Positions 36,596 through 48,639 of a stretch of DNA of 64,000 bases are shown here, piece by piece (the first letter of the stretch is position 1; every line of letters begins with the position of its first letter). A program made the translations under genes and the position numbers. Source of the DNA: Onthophagus taurus (lineage: Eukaryota; Arthropoda; Insecta; Coleoptera; Scarabaeidae). The notes beneath the pieces are model-generated. The model had not been told where the DNA came from and ran no database searches. It saw nothing but the letters and a program-made list of their open reading frames with translations. Where the stretch lies: assembly GCF_036711975.1 (NCBI RefSeq), contig NC_091972.1, positions 17,489,001 through 17,553,000 on the forward strand, in the 5' to 3' direction.

Positions 36596-36679
36596 GATAC
36601 ACTTCATTATTAAAACTGTATCTTTCTAAAAACATGTTATGGTATTAAAAATAAATAAAGAATACAATTAATAAATAAC

Positions 36680-37418
36680 TTAAAATAATTTACAACAACA
36701 ACAACCTTGACTAATTTTAAGATGTTCTTTTTCAGTATCTTCGTCCTCAAAATTTTCTTTGTACATCGTTAATTTTCTGGCCAAACTGTCGAAAACCACA
36801 TCAACGCTACATCCGGTTTTTGCGGAAGTTTCAAAGAACAAGTACCCCCAAGATTTCGCTAAATCGAGTCCTTCCTCGTACTCGACGCTCCTTTCAACAT
36901 CCATATCGCTTTTATTTCCAACTAAAGCAACGGTTGTTACAGAATTCGCCATGCGAAGTTCCCTAATCCAATAATGAATTTTTTCGAAACTCTCTCTGTT
37001 CGTGATATCGTAAACTAAAATCACAGCGTTTGCTCTTTTATAATATAACGGCGCTATAACGTGATAATTTTCAGCGCCGGCGGTGTCCCAAATGTCTAAT
37101 TTTACGTTAAATTTGGGAAAATAGAGGGTTTTGCTTAAAAAAGCCGCCCCAACCGTGCTTTCTTCGTATGGGTTGAAAAATTCTTTTACGAATCTAACCG
37201 CTAAGCACGATTTTCCCACCGCAGATTCGCCTAATAAGACGGTTTTGTATTGATAAAGTTGTTTTGATGATTCCAATCCGTGCTCTTCCGGTTTATTTAA
37301 ATTGGGCGAAATATCTTTTCTAAACTAAACGTTTATCCATTTAATAACGATTTAGATTTTTATTTTTACTTACCACTCTTCGAAATATTCGGTTTAAACG
37401 TTGATCTTGATGAAACAT
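36680..37418 (-). CDS. Divergent Rab5-like small GTPase
   Basis: Two exons, 37418-37374 and 37324-36680, join in phase 0 to 229 aa; the upstream exon supplies the only suitable ATG. An N-terminal extension of about 40 aa precedes the G domain. P-loop GESAVGKS is at 47-54, effector region ESTVGAAFLSKT follows, then GNKSD at 151-155 and ETSAK at 180-184. Sequence resembles Rab5 most (ESTIGAAFLTQT, YHSLAPMYY). The switch II motif reads WDTAGAE, with Ala-99 where nearly all Rabs have Gln; this should cripple GTP hydrolysis. The C-terminus is CCCCKLF, where the last four residues form a possible CaaX box rather than the usual CC or CXC end. It might be the insect RabX1-type gene, but I cannot confirm that. 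Confidence 0.88.
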
Positions 37419-38390
37419 TTTTCACACCACAAAGTTGTAACAAACCCACCGATTGCTATTAGTAAATAACTTTATTTTGAACGATAACAAACTTACGTTA
37501 TTAGTTCATTACACAAAATTGTTCACATTATTTTAATATAATAAATTGTAATCATTCTATTAAATCTTGATTTTGTTAAAATCCCTGCTTTATGTTAACT
37601 CTTAACGTTGGGATTATTATTGAGACTACTTAGGTGCCTTTTGGAATGAATCGTTATTTTGTTCTTATTGTTAGTGTAAGCAAATTGTAAACACCACATA
37701 TGCTGAGTAAAGTGCAATAATGATAAGGCGTTGTCCTTGAACTTGCTGCATTTATGGGTGTTGCTTTCATTCGTTATTAAACGCAATGAAATTTCTTGCT
37801 TAATGACATTTAATTATTAGCAAAAAATAATTCTATATTTATGTTTATAAATGTGTTATATTTTTAATGAGTTTATTATTGCCTCTTTGATAGTCCTCCG
37901 AATTGATACTAAACTTTGGTCAGGCGAGATTGTTTCAACACTACTCATCTAGAATGACCCAAAAATATATAAAAGTTGAGTTTAGGTGTTGTTATTCTTT
38001 ATCAAGACATTTATGAAGTACCAGGGCTTAGCCCTCAACTTCTAATAGTAACTTGTTGCTTCTTTGTCTTTATTTAATGCTTCGTAGTTCATTGCATCGA
38101 CTATTTATGTATTGCAATTCTTCGAATATCAGATTAAGGTCAAATTAAGGAATTACCGCCCATCTTCAGATTTTATTATTACCTGAACCCAAGTATAGTT
38201 GCAAAAGAGATTGTTTTACTTTCATTACTGCTCCAAAGGCAACGAATCCGGAAAACATCCATCTTTCAGGTGTTGTTGATGGAAGATTTTAAACGACATC
38301 GAAGCCGCTCTCTAAAACGCAGAATCCTGTTGTACTAAATCTAAATACTCCACCACACATACGCTTCCACAAAGCAGCGTTCTTAACCCA
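37419..38390. other. Intergenic AT-rich stretch
   Basis: This holds the promoter region of the Rab-like gene and then DNA without recognised genes or repeats. The short minus-strand frame at 37595-37786 has no family resemblance. Confidence 0.35.
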
Positions 38391-38394
38391 CTTG

Positions 38395-38860
38395 AAATTT
38401 GATCGTTATAGGTGCAATGTAGTTCTAAGTAATTTACACTGCGCGTCATACATCTTTTTAAATATTAGAACACATCAACGGATTTTTGCATCTGGTCCTT
38501 ATCACCGACGGCCCGATATGGGTGTTGAAAGAAAAACAACAGCCAGAAGAGATCGTTTTGTTTTGATCTCTGTTTTGATGGCACGCAAACCGGTGAATGA
38601 AGCAGCTTTCGGCAAGTTCAAGGAACAGCTATTCCAGTTTCCAAGATTCCACTGTTCAAATAAGGTTAAAGAAATGTGGTTTAACAGCTTGCAATCACGT
38701 TATAAATTTTTGCTTCCTACAGTTCATAAAAGATGTAGACTTGCTTTCGCCAGAGAACACATTAATTGGACAGTTGAGTGCAGAATCTGTCTTTATGGCA
38801 AAAATTGTCGAAATAAGGTATACAGAAAAGATAGAAAACTTTTCGACTAAATTCTAACAT
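38395..38860 (+). mobile_element. Tc1/mariner transposase relic
   Basis: An open stretch contains ERKTTARRDRFVLISVLMARKP, resembling the second DNA-binding helix region of Tc1 transposases, and CRLAFAREHINWTVE, which matches the RLxFAxxHxNWT motif upstream of the first catalytic Asp. The catalytic part after it is absent. Inactive. Confidence 0.6.
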
Positions 38861-38929
38861 TCTTCCGACATGGTCTCTCCGTCTGTTGCCCTCCACATAT
38901 TCTTCCCTAATGCTCTAGTAATATTAAAC

Positions 38930-41720
38930 TTTTTCAATCATTTTCAAAAATCCATAATAAATCGGGATATCAATAAATCATTAAATATTTACTTGTTATA
39001 CAATTTATATGCTTGCCAATGACAGAAACTGATTTTCAAATTATCTTTTAGTTTTGGAAACATTAACTTTTAAACACAATAAGGCATTTCCTCTTTTTCA
39101 ATATAAACAATTATATTAAAAATATCGTAACAAATCGTGGTTATAATAAATTCTTATCAAATTATCAGCGTTTATTCTACAAATTGTAAGCTTTCCAATG
39201 AAAGGAGCGAATTTTCAATATATCTTTTAGTTTTTGAGATATTAACTTTTAAACACAATAAGGCATATCCCAATTTTTCGATATAAACAACCATTTTCAA
39301 CAATTCATAATAAATCGCGGTTATAATATATTATTATGAAATTATCAGCATTTGGTCTACAAATAGTAAGCTTTTCAATGAAAGAAACGGATTTTTAAAA
39401 TGTCTTCTAGTTTTTGAGATATTAACTTTTAAACACAATAAGGCATTTCTCCATTTTTCGATATAAACAATCATTTTCAAAAAATCGTGATAAATCGTAG
39501 TTTTAATAAATTCTTATCAAATTATCAGCATTTATTATACAAATTATAAGCTTTCCAATGAAAGAAACGCATTTTCAAAATATCTTTTAGATTTTGAGAT
39601 ATTAATTTTTAAACATAATAAAGCATTTTTCATTATCAGGTTAAGCTACTATTTATTGATTTAAAAAAAATCATAATAAATCGGAATTTTCATAAATCAT
39701 TATGAAATTATTGTTCTACAAATTGTAAGCTTTCCTATGAAAGAGTCGGATTTTCAAAATATCTCTTAGATTTGGAGATATTAACTTTTAAACACAATAA
39801 GCCATTTCCTCTTTTTCAATATAAACAGTCATTTTCAAAAAATCGTAATAAATCGTGGTTATAATAAATTCTTATCAAAATATCAGCATTTATTCTACAA
39901 ATTGTAAGCTTTCCAATGAAAGAAACGGATTTTCAAAATATCTTTTAGTTTTTGAGATATTAACTTATAAACACAATAAGATATTTCCCCATTTTTCGAT
40001 ATAAACAACCATTTTCAAAAATTCATAATAAATCGGGGTTATAATAAATCATTATGAAATTATCAGCATTAGTTATACAAATTATAAGCTTTCCAATAAA
40101 AGAAACGGATTTTCAAAATATCTTTTAAATTTTGGGATATTAATTTTTAAACATAATAAAGCATTTTCTTATTATCAGGTTAAGCAACTATTTTCTCTCA
40201 TTTTCAAAAAATTATAATAAATCGAGATTCTAATAAATCATAATGAAATTGTCAGCATTTGTCCTACAAATTGTAAGCTTTCCGATGAAAGAAACGGGTT
40301 TTCAAAATGTCTTTTAGTTTTTGAGATATTAACTTTTAAACATAATAAGACAAATCCCCATTTTTTGGGAAAAGCAATCATTTTCAAAAAATCGTAATAA
40401 ATCGTAGTTTTAATGAATTCTTATCAAATTATTAGTATTTATTATATAAGTTATAAACTTTTCAATGAAACAAACAAATTTTCAAAATAACTTATAGTAT
40501 TTGAAATATCAACTTTTAAACACAATAAGAAAATTCCCCCATTTTTAAGTTTTAATAAATTCTTATCAAATTATCAGCATTTATTACACAAATTATAATC
40601 TTTCCAATGAAAGAAACAGATTTTCAAAATATCTTTTAGATTTTGAGATATTAATTTTTAAACATAATAAATCATTTTCTCATTATCAGTTTAAGCAAGT
40701 ATTTTTGCTTATTTTCAAAATATCATAATAAATCATTATGAAATTATCATCATTTGTTCTACAAATTGTAAACTTTCCAATGAAAGAAACGGATTTTCAA
40801 AATATCTGTTAGATTTTGAGATATTAATTTTTAAACATAATAAGGCATTTCCCTATTTTTCGATGTAAACAATCATTTTCAAAAAATCATAACAAATCGT
40901 AGTTTTAATAAAATCTTATCAAATTATTAGCACTTATCATACAAATTGTAACCTTTCAAGTAAAAGAAACTGATTTTTAAAATGTCTTTTAGTTTTTGAG
41001 ATATTAAGTTTTAAACACAATAAGGCATTTCCCCATTTTTCGATATAAACAATCATTTAAAAAAAATCGTAATAAATCGTAGTTTTAATAAATTTTTATC
41101 AAATTATCAGCATTTATAATACAAATTATAAGCTTTCCAATGACAGAAACGGATTTTTAAAATATCGTTTAGATTTTGAGATATTCATGTCTAAACATAA
41201 TAAAGCATTTTCTCATTATCAGATTAAGCAACTATTTTCGCTCATTTTCAAAAAATCATAATAAATCGAGATTTTAATAAATTATTATGAAATTATCAGC
41301 TTTTGTTCTAGAAATTGTAAACTTGCCAATGAAAGAAACAGGTTTTCAAAATGTCTTAGTTTTTGAGATATTAACTTTTAGACAAATCCACATTTTTTGG
41401 GATAAACAATCATTTTCAAAAAATCGTAATAAATCGTAGTTTTAATAAATTCTTATCAAATTATCAGCACTTATTATACAAAGTATAAGCTTTCCAATAA
41501 CAGAAACGGATTTTCAAAATATCCTTTAGTTTTTGAGATTAAACATAATAAGACAAATCCCCATTTTTTGGGATAAACAATCATTTTCAAAAAATCGTAA
41601 TAAATCGTACTTTTAATAAGTTATTATCATATTATCAGCATTTATTATACAAATTATAAGCTTTCCAATGACATAAAGTGATCTTTTAGTTTTTGAGATA
41701 TTAATCAACTCATTTTTCGA
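38930..41720. repeat. Satellite array, ~180-bp unit, about 15 copies
   Basis: The word TAAGCTTTCCAATGAAAGAA recurs at about 39187, 39367, 39547, 39726, 39905, 40085 and 40274, a period of 179-189 bp, and on to 41660 with shorter, deleted units. Each unit also has AAAATATCTTTTAGTTTTTG and AAACACAATAAGGCATTTCC. Copies differ by perhaps 10-20 percent and some alternate in subtype (a CATTATCAGGTTAAGC variant appears every few units). The period is close to a nucleosome repeat. Confidence 0.92.
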
Positions 41721-42044
41721 ATATACTCAGAAATTCTTAATAATGCTTTATATTTTTAATTTTTGTTTGTATTTTTTAACAATTTTGTTTTTATCTTTTA
41801 TCTTACAAACAAAAATAATTAAAACACACCCTTTACGTTTTTATTTGCATTCAGCAGAAGAATTTATTAGAAGAATTTAGAAGCAACAAAAAACAACATA
41901 ATACCCTACAATAATACATACTTACACAAAGATAAATCTTTATTGCGTTTCACCCCAACAACCAATTAATACATATAGGCAATAAATAACAACAAACAAA
42001 AATAAACAACTTCTTAAAAGTATATATTCATAAATACAAACAAT

Positions 42045-44486
42045 TTATTCCTTAATAACTTTAGTCTTCTTGGTTATTTTGACGATGTTAAAACCAGATT
42101 TACTTTCTTTAGTGCGAACCTTAGACTTTTTAGGAATATCGGCTTCAACATCGAATTTTTCCATTTCGGGTTCTAATTCGTGTTTATCTTTATTGTCCTC
42201 TTCCGGGGGGGAATACGAAAAGTCTTTAGTGTAGGGGTCATTATGTTGGTATTCATCCCTAGTGTACTTCATCGGTTCGTATTCTTCTTTACTTCCGATA
42301 TCTCTAGTTTTTCTAGAAACAACAAATCGTTTATAATAACCTTTCACTTGTTTTTCTTCGTCCTCCGGCACGAATTTCGAAGATTTCTTTTCACGCTTAA
42401 TCGCATCAACCGATTTCTTAACTTTCGTGTATCTCCTTTTAAATTTTTGCGGTGCCCTAAAACTCGATGTCGTTCTCTCTTCCATTCTCACCTCATTACT
42501 CGTTTCTTCGGAACTCGATTCGCGACTTTGTTGTTCTTCTTCTTCTTGGATATCCTCCGATTTGGGATTATCCGATTCATCGAAATAATTTTGAGCGTTA
42601 TCTTGTTCTTTACCATCTTCACTTCTTAAATTTTCGCTCCACGGGGAAGTTTCCCAAAACTTCCTTATTGATTGTCTAAAATCGGCGTTCAATTTTCTTT
42701 GGGAAGGCTCGTTAAGTTGATTTAAATTAGCAAGGTTATTAAGATTGTTAATCGATTGGGGTGGAACATCAAAGTTTTCTATTTGAGAATTAACTTCTTG
42801 GTTTTGCGGTTGATTTATTAAAGCTGCCGATTGAGGCATTTGTTGCAATTGTTGTTGAGGTGCAATTGTGGTTTGGACTTGAATTGGTACTTGAATTAAA
42901 GCGGCCGAATTCGGGGGTTCTACATCTCTATTCCAGTTCAAATTTAAATTAAACGTTCTTCTAATCGCTTCCGATCTTGGCGATTCTAAAAGATTTAAAC
43001 GCGTTGGACCCGAATCGAAAGATACGTTTAATCCTGATGGAGTTAAAGATGCTGAAACATAACAAAGATAAAAAGCGTTAATGGTGAATGGAACTCGCTT
43101 TGTGAGAAAGTGGAAATGAAAGTTCTGGTTTAAATAAATGTTATTTGAAGAATTTAAATTAAAATGGGATTTATCGGATTTTATAGAAAGATTTGATTAA
43201 GTAAGTATTTGAAACGTGCATAACTTGAAGTTATGTAATTTTAATGGCTGTTAAGAACCTGGTTTTAGCAATTTCTCGATTTTTTATGGTTCGTTTCACG
43301 GCCCGGTTCTTTCTTGTAAAAATAAATGAGTACCAAAAAAATGTGCGATTATTTGCTCAATAAATATATGATTGATATTAAGAGCATTTACTTTTCCATT
43401 ATAGGCGTTAAAAGAAACTTAACGTTATCTTATGCAACTTTATCTATTTGTTAAGGTGAACCTGATTTTACAATTGCAATTTTTTCCGGTTGTATTCACG
43501 GTCCACATTTTAAAACTGTTTTTGTTTAACTTGAGCTCTTTATTTGGCAAAGTGGCAATGTGACAAATTTAATTTTACACCGATTAACCGTGGTAATCGT
43601 TTGCTTGCTTAATCAAACCTTAATTTATCAAAAATTATCGAGGCTAATAATTACCTGTTGGTTGAGGAGCCGGAATTTGAGCTTGATTTTGTTGAGCCAA
43701 AGCATTTTCTTGTTGTTGTCCTATAACAGGTGCCAAAGCAACAATTTGCCACGGCAAACCAATTTGTGCCGAATCCGGTTTTGCTGTTGTCGAAGATATT
43801 TGACGAGAAACTCCAGATTGAACTCCTTGTACCGCTACATTTTGTTGTTGTTGTGGTTGTTGAACTTGAATTAGTTGTGGTTGTATTTGCTGAGGTTGTA
43901 ATTGTTGTGGTTGTAATTGTTGTGGTTGTAATTGTTGTGGTTGTAATTGTTGTGGTTGTAATTGTTGTGGTTGTAATTGTTGTGGTTGTATTTGCTGAGG
44001 TTGTAATTGCTGAGGTTGTAATTGTTGTGGTTGTAATTGTTGTGTTTGTTGAGAACTTTGTACATTTTGAGACCCAACTGGAGCAGTTAAAAGAGAAGCA
44101 AGAGGAAGAATAATAGCACCTTGTGGTAAAACTAAATTTTCTTTACTATTATTATCATTATTAATTGGAGCAGCAAATAAATTATTCTGTTCTTGTTGTC
44201 TTTGTTGTTCTTGTTGCTGTTGTAATTGTAAAATAATTCTGGAATAGCTTCCCGAAGGTAGTGGCCCAACTGCTGGCGGGAAAAACGTTGGTCTTGGAGT
44301 TGTTGCGACTTGTCTTAAAATTTGAGGACTTGATACTCTTCTGATAACGTCGTATCCAAAGACATCGCCGACTCCACGGAGGAACAAATCGACGGTCCGT
44401 TTATCCCGTTTGGTGGTTTGGTCATTTGCTTGAGTGGAAACGACGAAAATTAATAAACACAAAACGATAAAGTTTCGCGATACCAT
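42045..44486 (-). CDS. Secreted Gln-rich low-complexity protein
   Basis: Two exons, 44486-43655 and 43051-42045, join in phase 1 to 612 aa. The N-terminus MVSRNFIVLCLLIFVVSTQA is a clear signal peptide. Then come a KRDKR cleavage-like basic site, a Gln-rich centre with eleven (L/I)QPQQ-type pentapeptides around residues 148-205, and an acidic and then Lys/Glu/Ser-rich C-terminal half with many charged runs. No folded domain is recognised. The composition suggests an extracellular structural protein, for instance in cuticle, silk or eggshell, but that is inference. It lies between the two satellite arrays and its frame is intact. Confidence 0.72.
43868..44045 (-). repeat. 15-bp coding minisatellite ((L/I)QPQQ)n
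   Basis: About eleven tandem 15-bp units, TAATTGTTGTGGTTG on the plus strand, encode the pentapeptide on the minus strand. Two units use the ATTTGC variant coding Ile. Such arrays change copy number readily. Confidence 0.9.
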
Positions 44487-45250
44487 GGTGACTCTTTTAA
44501 AAAGGAACTTTTTATTAATTATTCAGACCGAAGGCACATTCTCTCTTCTGGTTCAAATTTTCAACTGAAACTGAACTGTTTTCTTAAATTTACCTAACCG
44601 GTTCGTTTTATGGGGTTACAGTAAAGTAATAGAAGGAGAAAGGAACTTTTTATGTTTTACCAATTTATTATGCTATTTTTTTGGTTCTTTGCGTTGCGTA
44701 AAGTTTATTTCAAGAAGTTTACTGTGCTTTTTTTGATTGTAAGTTTCAAAAATTTCTCTTGAATTATTATTAAGTGTTTTAGTAATCGTCTTTAGTTGAG
44801 TTTCTCTTAATTTTTAGGTATGTTTAATTAAAATTGATTAAATCCATGTTACCAGTGAAGAGTCCCGCGGCTACTCCTCTCTCCTTGTTTTTGCATTATT
44901 CCTTATATCTAATTCCCTTAATTTTTCGAACAACTTAGAATCCCAATTTAACTAACTATCTTTCCTTTTACGGAGATTTTTCTTGTTTCTCAAAACCTGC
45001 TTGATGAGTTTTCATTTCAAGTAGTTCAATCATTTTTATAAACTGTAACGTGCTCGTGTTTAATTTTAAAAAGTTTAACTAATTTTATGGTACTTTTCGG
45101 AACTAAGAAATGTTCTACAACATAATCTATAATTATTTTCTGATAAGAAAACTGATAACTTCACATTTTTAACGAGTAAGTAATTGTTGTAAACTTTTGA
45201 TTAGTTTAAGTTTGGATTAGTATAATATTGTAAAACAAATATTTCTCAAT
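44487..45250. other. Intergenic stretch upstream of the Gln-rich gene
   Basis: The first 150-200 bp probably contain the promoter of the Gln-rich gene. The remainder is AT-rich without recognised genes. Confidence 0.35.
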
Positions 45251-45255
45251 GTAGA

Positions 45256-45292
45256 GTCTCTGAAGATGCCTATAAGGCGAAAGTAGTCAGAC
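45256..45292 (+). ncRNA. Hammerhead-ribozyme-like motif (copy 2)
   Basis: The 37 nt read stem I GTCT, core CTGAAGA, an extra T, stem II GCC-TATAA-GGC, core GAA, short AGTAGT, cleavage-site C, then AGAC closing stem I. Compared with copy 1 (22071-22107, minus strand), the core and stem I are identical and total length is equal, while stem II changes in sequence and length yet still pairs. That pattern fits a conserved RNA fold. The outer base pair of stem III is A-U but the inner pair is G-G, so stem III is weak. Confidence 0.45.
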
Positions 45293-45559
45293 GAAAAATA
45301 AAATTTTACAACCAGTTAAAGTACATTGAAACTGTTTTTCATTTTTGACCATATTTAATTAACACTAGTGATGGATCCGGCCATTATGGTTATAATTTCT
45401 ATTGCATTTCTGAAGTGATGTCCTATATTGCCACATTATTGCGATATTTGAATAAAAATGAAATTAATAAGAAAGCTGATAAGATATGTCAACTTATTTG
45501 GATCCAAGATACAAAATGAACTTTTTAATGCTGATTTAATTAAGCAAGCAAGTCTAAAA

Positions 45560-47395
45560 AAAGGATACTTTAATTAATAATTGGTGATATTTCCACAAGG
45601 ATCCTTCATGAAATTAATTTTATAGGGAATTCTGAAACTTATCGATGAAAATTGCAACATTAAAAATTTTATCAAAACTTCAAATATTGTTTTCTCAAAA
45701 ACTAAAAGTTATTTTTCAAAATGTGTTGGTTCATTGGAAAGAGGACACTTTTATTAACACTTTGGGAAATTTTCATACTCATATTCCAAGAAAGCGATTT
45801 TATACGAATTATTAAAATTTAACCGGCGAAAATTGCAAAATTCGAAAATATTGTCGATCATTTAAAAAATTTATTCCTCAAGAACTGAAAGTGATTTTTC
45901 AAACCGGCTTTTTGCATTAAAAAGAGGATACTTTAATTAATAATTGGTGATATTTCCACAAGGATCCTTCATGAAATTAATTTTATAGGGAATTTTGAAA
46001 ATTATCGATGAAAATGGCACCATCGAAAATTTTATCAAAACTTCAAATATTGTTTTCTCAAAAACTAAAAGTTATTTTTCAAAACGGGTTAGTTCATTGG
46101 AAAGAGGACACTTTTATTAACGTTTTGGAAAATTTTCATACTCATATTCCAAGAAATCGATTTTATACGAATTTTTAAAACTTAATCGGCGAAAAATGCT
46201 AAATTCGAAAATATTGTCGATCATTTCAAACATTTATTTCCCAAGAACTAAAAGTGATTTTTCAAAACAGCTTGTTGCATTACAAAGAGGATGCTTTAAT
46301 TAATAATTGGTGATATTTCTACAAGGATCCTTCGTGAAATAAATTTTATAGCGAATTTTGAAAGGTACTGATGAAAATTGCAACAATGAAAAGTTTATCA
46401 AAACTTCAAATATTGTTTTCTCAAAAACTAAAAGTTATTTTTTAAAACGGGTTGGTTTATTGGAAAGAGGACAGTTTTATTAACACTTTCGGAAATTTTC
46501 ATACTTATATTCCAAGATATGGATTTTATACGAATTTTTAAAACTTAATCGACGAAAATTGCAAAATTCCAAAAAATTGTCGAATATTTCAAAAATTTTT
46601 TTCTCAAGAACTAAAAGTGATCTTTCAAAGCGGCTTTTTACGTTAGAAAGAGGATACTTTAATTAATAATTGGTGATATTTCCACAAGGATCCTTCATGA
46701 AATTAATTTTATAGCGAATTTTGAAAATTATCGATGAAAATTACAACATCGATAATCATCTTATCTAAACTTCAAATATTGTTTTCTCAAAAACTAAAAG
46801 TGTTTTTTCAAAATGGGTTGGTTCATTGGAAAGAGGACACTTTGGGAAATTTTCATACTTATATTCTAAGAAATCGATTTTATACGAATTTTTGAAACTT
46901 AATTGGCGAAAATTGCAAAATTCGAAAAAATTGTCGTTTATTTCAAAAATTTATTTCTCAAGAACTAAAAGTGATTTTTCAAAACGGCTTGTTGCATTAA
47001 AATGAGGATACTATAATTAATAATAAAATTGGTGATATTTCCACAAGGATCCTTCATGAAATAAATTTTATAGCGAATTTTGAAAATTATCGATGAAAAT
47101 TGCATCATCGGAAATCTTGTCACAACTTCAAATATTGTTTTCTCAAAAACTAAAAGTTATTTTTCTAAACGTGTTGGTTCATTGGAAAGAGGACACTTTT
47201 ATTAACATTTTGGAAAATTTTCATACTCATATTCCAAGAAATCGATTTTATACGAATTTTTAAAACTTAATCGGCGAAAAATGCTAAATTCGAAAATATT
47301 GTCGATCATTTCAAAAATTTATATCTCAAAAACTAAAAGCGATTTTTCCAAACGGCTTGTTGCATCAAAAAGATGATACTTTAATTAATAATCGA
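45560..47395. repeat. Dimeric satellite array, ~362-bp unit, about 5 copies
   Basis: GGATACTTTAATTAATAATT recurs at about 45563, 45925, 46288, 46650 and 47007. Each unit consists of two diverged halves of about 180 bp: one with TCTCAAAAACTAAAAGTTAT and TTCATTGGAAAGAGGACAC, the other with CTCAAGAACTAAAAGTGAT and TTGCATTAAAAAGAGG. This is a simple higher-order repeat. The half-unit matches the reverse complement of the satellite at 38930-41720. Confidence 0.9.
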
Positions 47396-47935
47396 AATTG
47401 ATACCAGCGACAGTTCTGTTAGTAATGAATGTGATGATGAATTACAAACGAAGAGAAGAAAACCAGACGAAACTGCAACAAGAGATTTTATATATCGTAT
47501 TTGGATTATTACAATGAGGTTGCTAATGACAAACCTGATATAAATTAAGTGGTATTCAATGAAAAAAGTCCTATTGGGGTTGAACTTGATTATTATTTGC
47601 AATGTTCAACACCCAAAATAGGCCGGAAAAAATATCTCAATTAGTGTTCCACCACTAATTAATACTATTTGAATATCCAAACTAAAACTAATAAACTTGT
47701 TATTTAGTAAAGTACCATATTCACATTACCAAACAATTAATATTAATTCATCATTTTGAACAAAAATTAAAAAATGTTGATTAAATTCAAATCATTTGAT
47801 TTATATGATAGTGTTATAAGGTCAATCCAATTTGTGGTTCACCCAAAATATTTACTAAAACTTGCCTTTACTCAAACTTAACACCATTATAAATAGATTC
47901 AGCACGGTATTCTTAGTCTATAGAAACAAAGTAAG
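47396..47935. other. Intergenic stretch
   Basis: No gene or repeat is recognised. The sequence is AT-rich and unique-looking. Confidence 0.3.
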
Positions 47936-47939
47936 TTTA

Positions 47940-48630
47940 CTGTAACCCTCCTCCAGACCATGAGGACATAGTTAAAAGCTAGGCAAGCTTTAAAAACTCT
48001 CATCAAGTGTATTTTCATATCTTCTACGCTCCATTGAAGAAGAACAGGAAAGATGCCGTCGGGTCCCGGTGTTGTGAAGGGCTCAATAGGAAATCCTTCC
48101 TATCTTTATTAATTTTCTGATAGAATTTTCTAACTTGTCGTGTATTCGTTTCTTCCAGACTTTGTATTTTTTTCCATGTATTCTCTCTTTCACCTTTTAT
48201 GCATCTTGTTTTCTTCTCATCTCCGCAGCCTGTATTCTTTTTGCGTTTGTCTGGTTCTCTGCATGTGTAATAGTGCTCTATATACTAAATTTTTCCTGTT
48301 TGTTATTTCTGTACATTCCTTATCAAACCAGCTTTCATCTCACTTTTGGCATTTTTCTTTTCCCAATGTATCGTTCGCCACCTTTTTAATACCCTGTCTA
48401 CATTTAGCCCAATATTGGCTTATATTTATTGCTGTATCATATTTGTTGTTGTCATATTTCTCTCTTCTACTTCCTATGCTTTTCCATAGTGCAAACAACT
48501 TAAGAAAATCAAAAAAGCCACTAATTAAACACCAGACTATCATTCCATGATGAAAATACCATCCTAATAAAATTACTTCGTGAAGCACTTCAAGGAGATT
48601 CACAGAATCAGTTAAAACATGATAAGACAT
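47940..48630 (-). mobile_element. LINE relic (endonuclease-RT junction)
   Basis: The minus strand reads ISQYWAKCRQGIKKVANDTL and a Lys/Arg-rich linker (48560-48140), followed near 48075 by TPGPDGIFPVLLQWSVEDMK and then LMRVFKACLAFNYV. The PGPDGI motif marks the start of Jockey/R1-type reverse transcriptases. The element is 3'-truncated at about 47940 and broken. Confidence 0.65.
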
Positions 48631-48639
48631 TTTGAGTCA

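Noticed and set aside
37260-37276. Starting the Rab-like protein within exon 2
   Set aside because: There is no ATG upstream of the P-loop in exon 2; the short upstream exon supplies a phase-0 ATG through good splice sites.
38930-41720. A CRISPR-like array
   Set aside because: Units are contiguous ~180-bp satellite monomers without short repeats and unique spacers, in a eukaryotic genome.
43730-44113. Long Val-rich plus-strand frame and Asn/Tyr-rich minus-strand alternative
   Set aside because: Both are other-frame readings of the 15-bp repeat that encodes (L/I)QPQQ in the signal-peptide-bearing gene.
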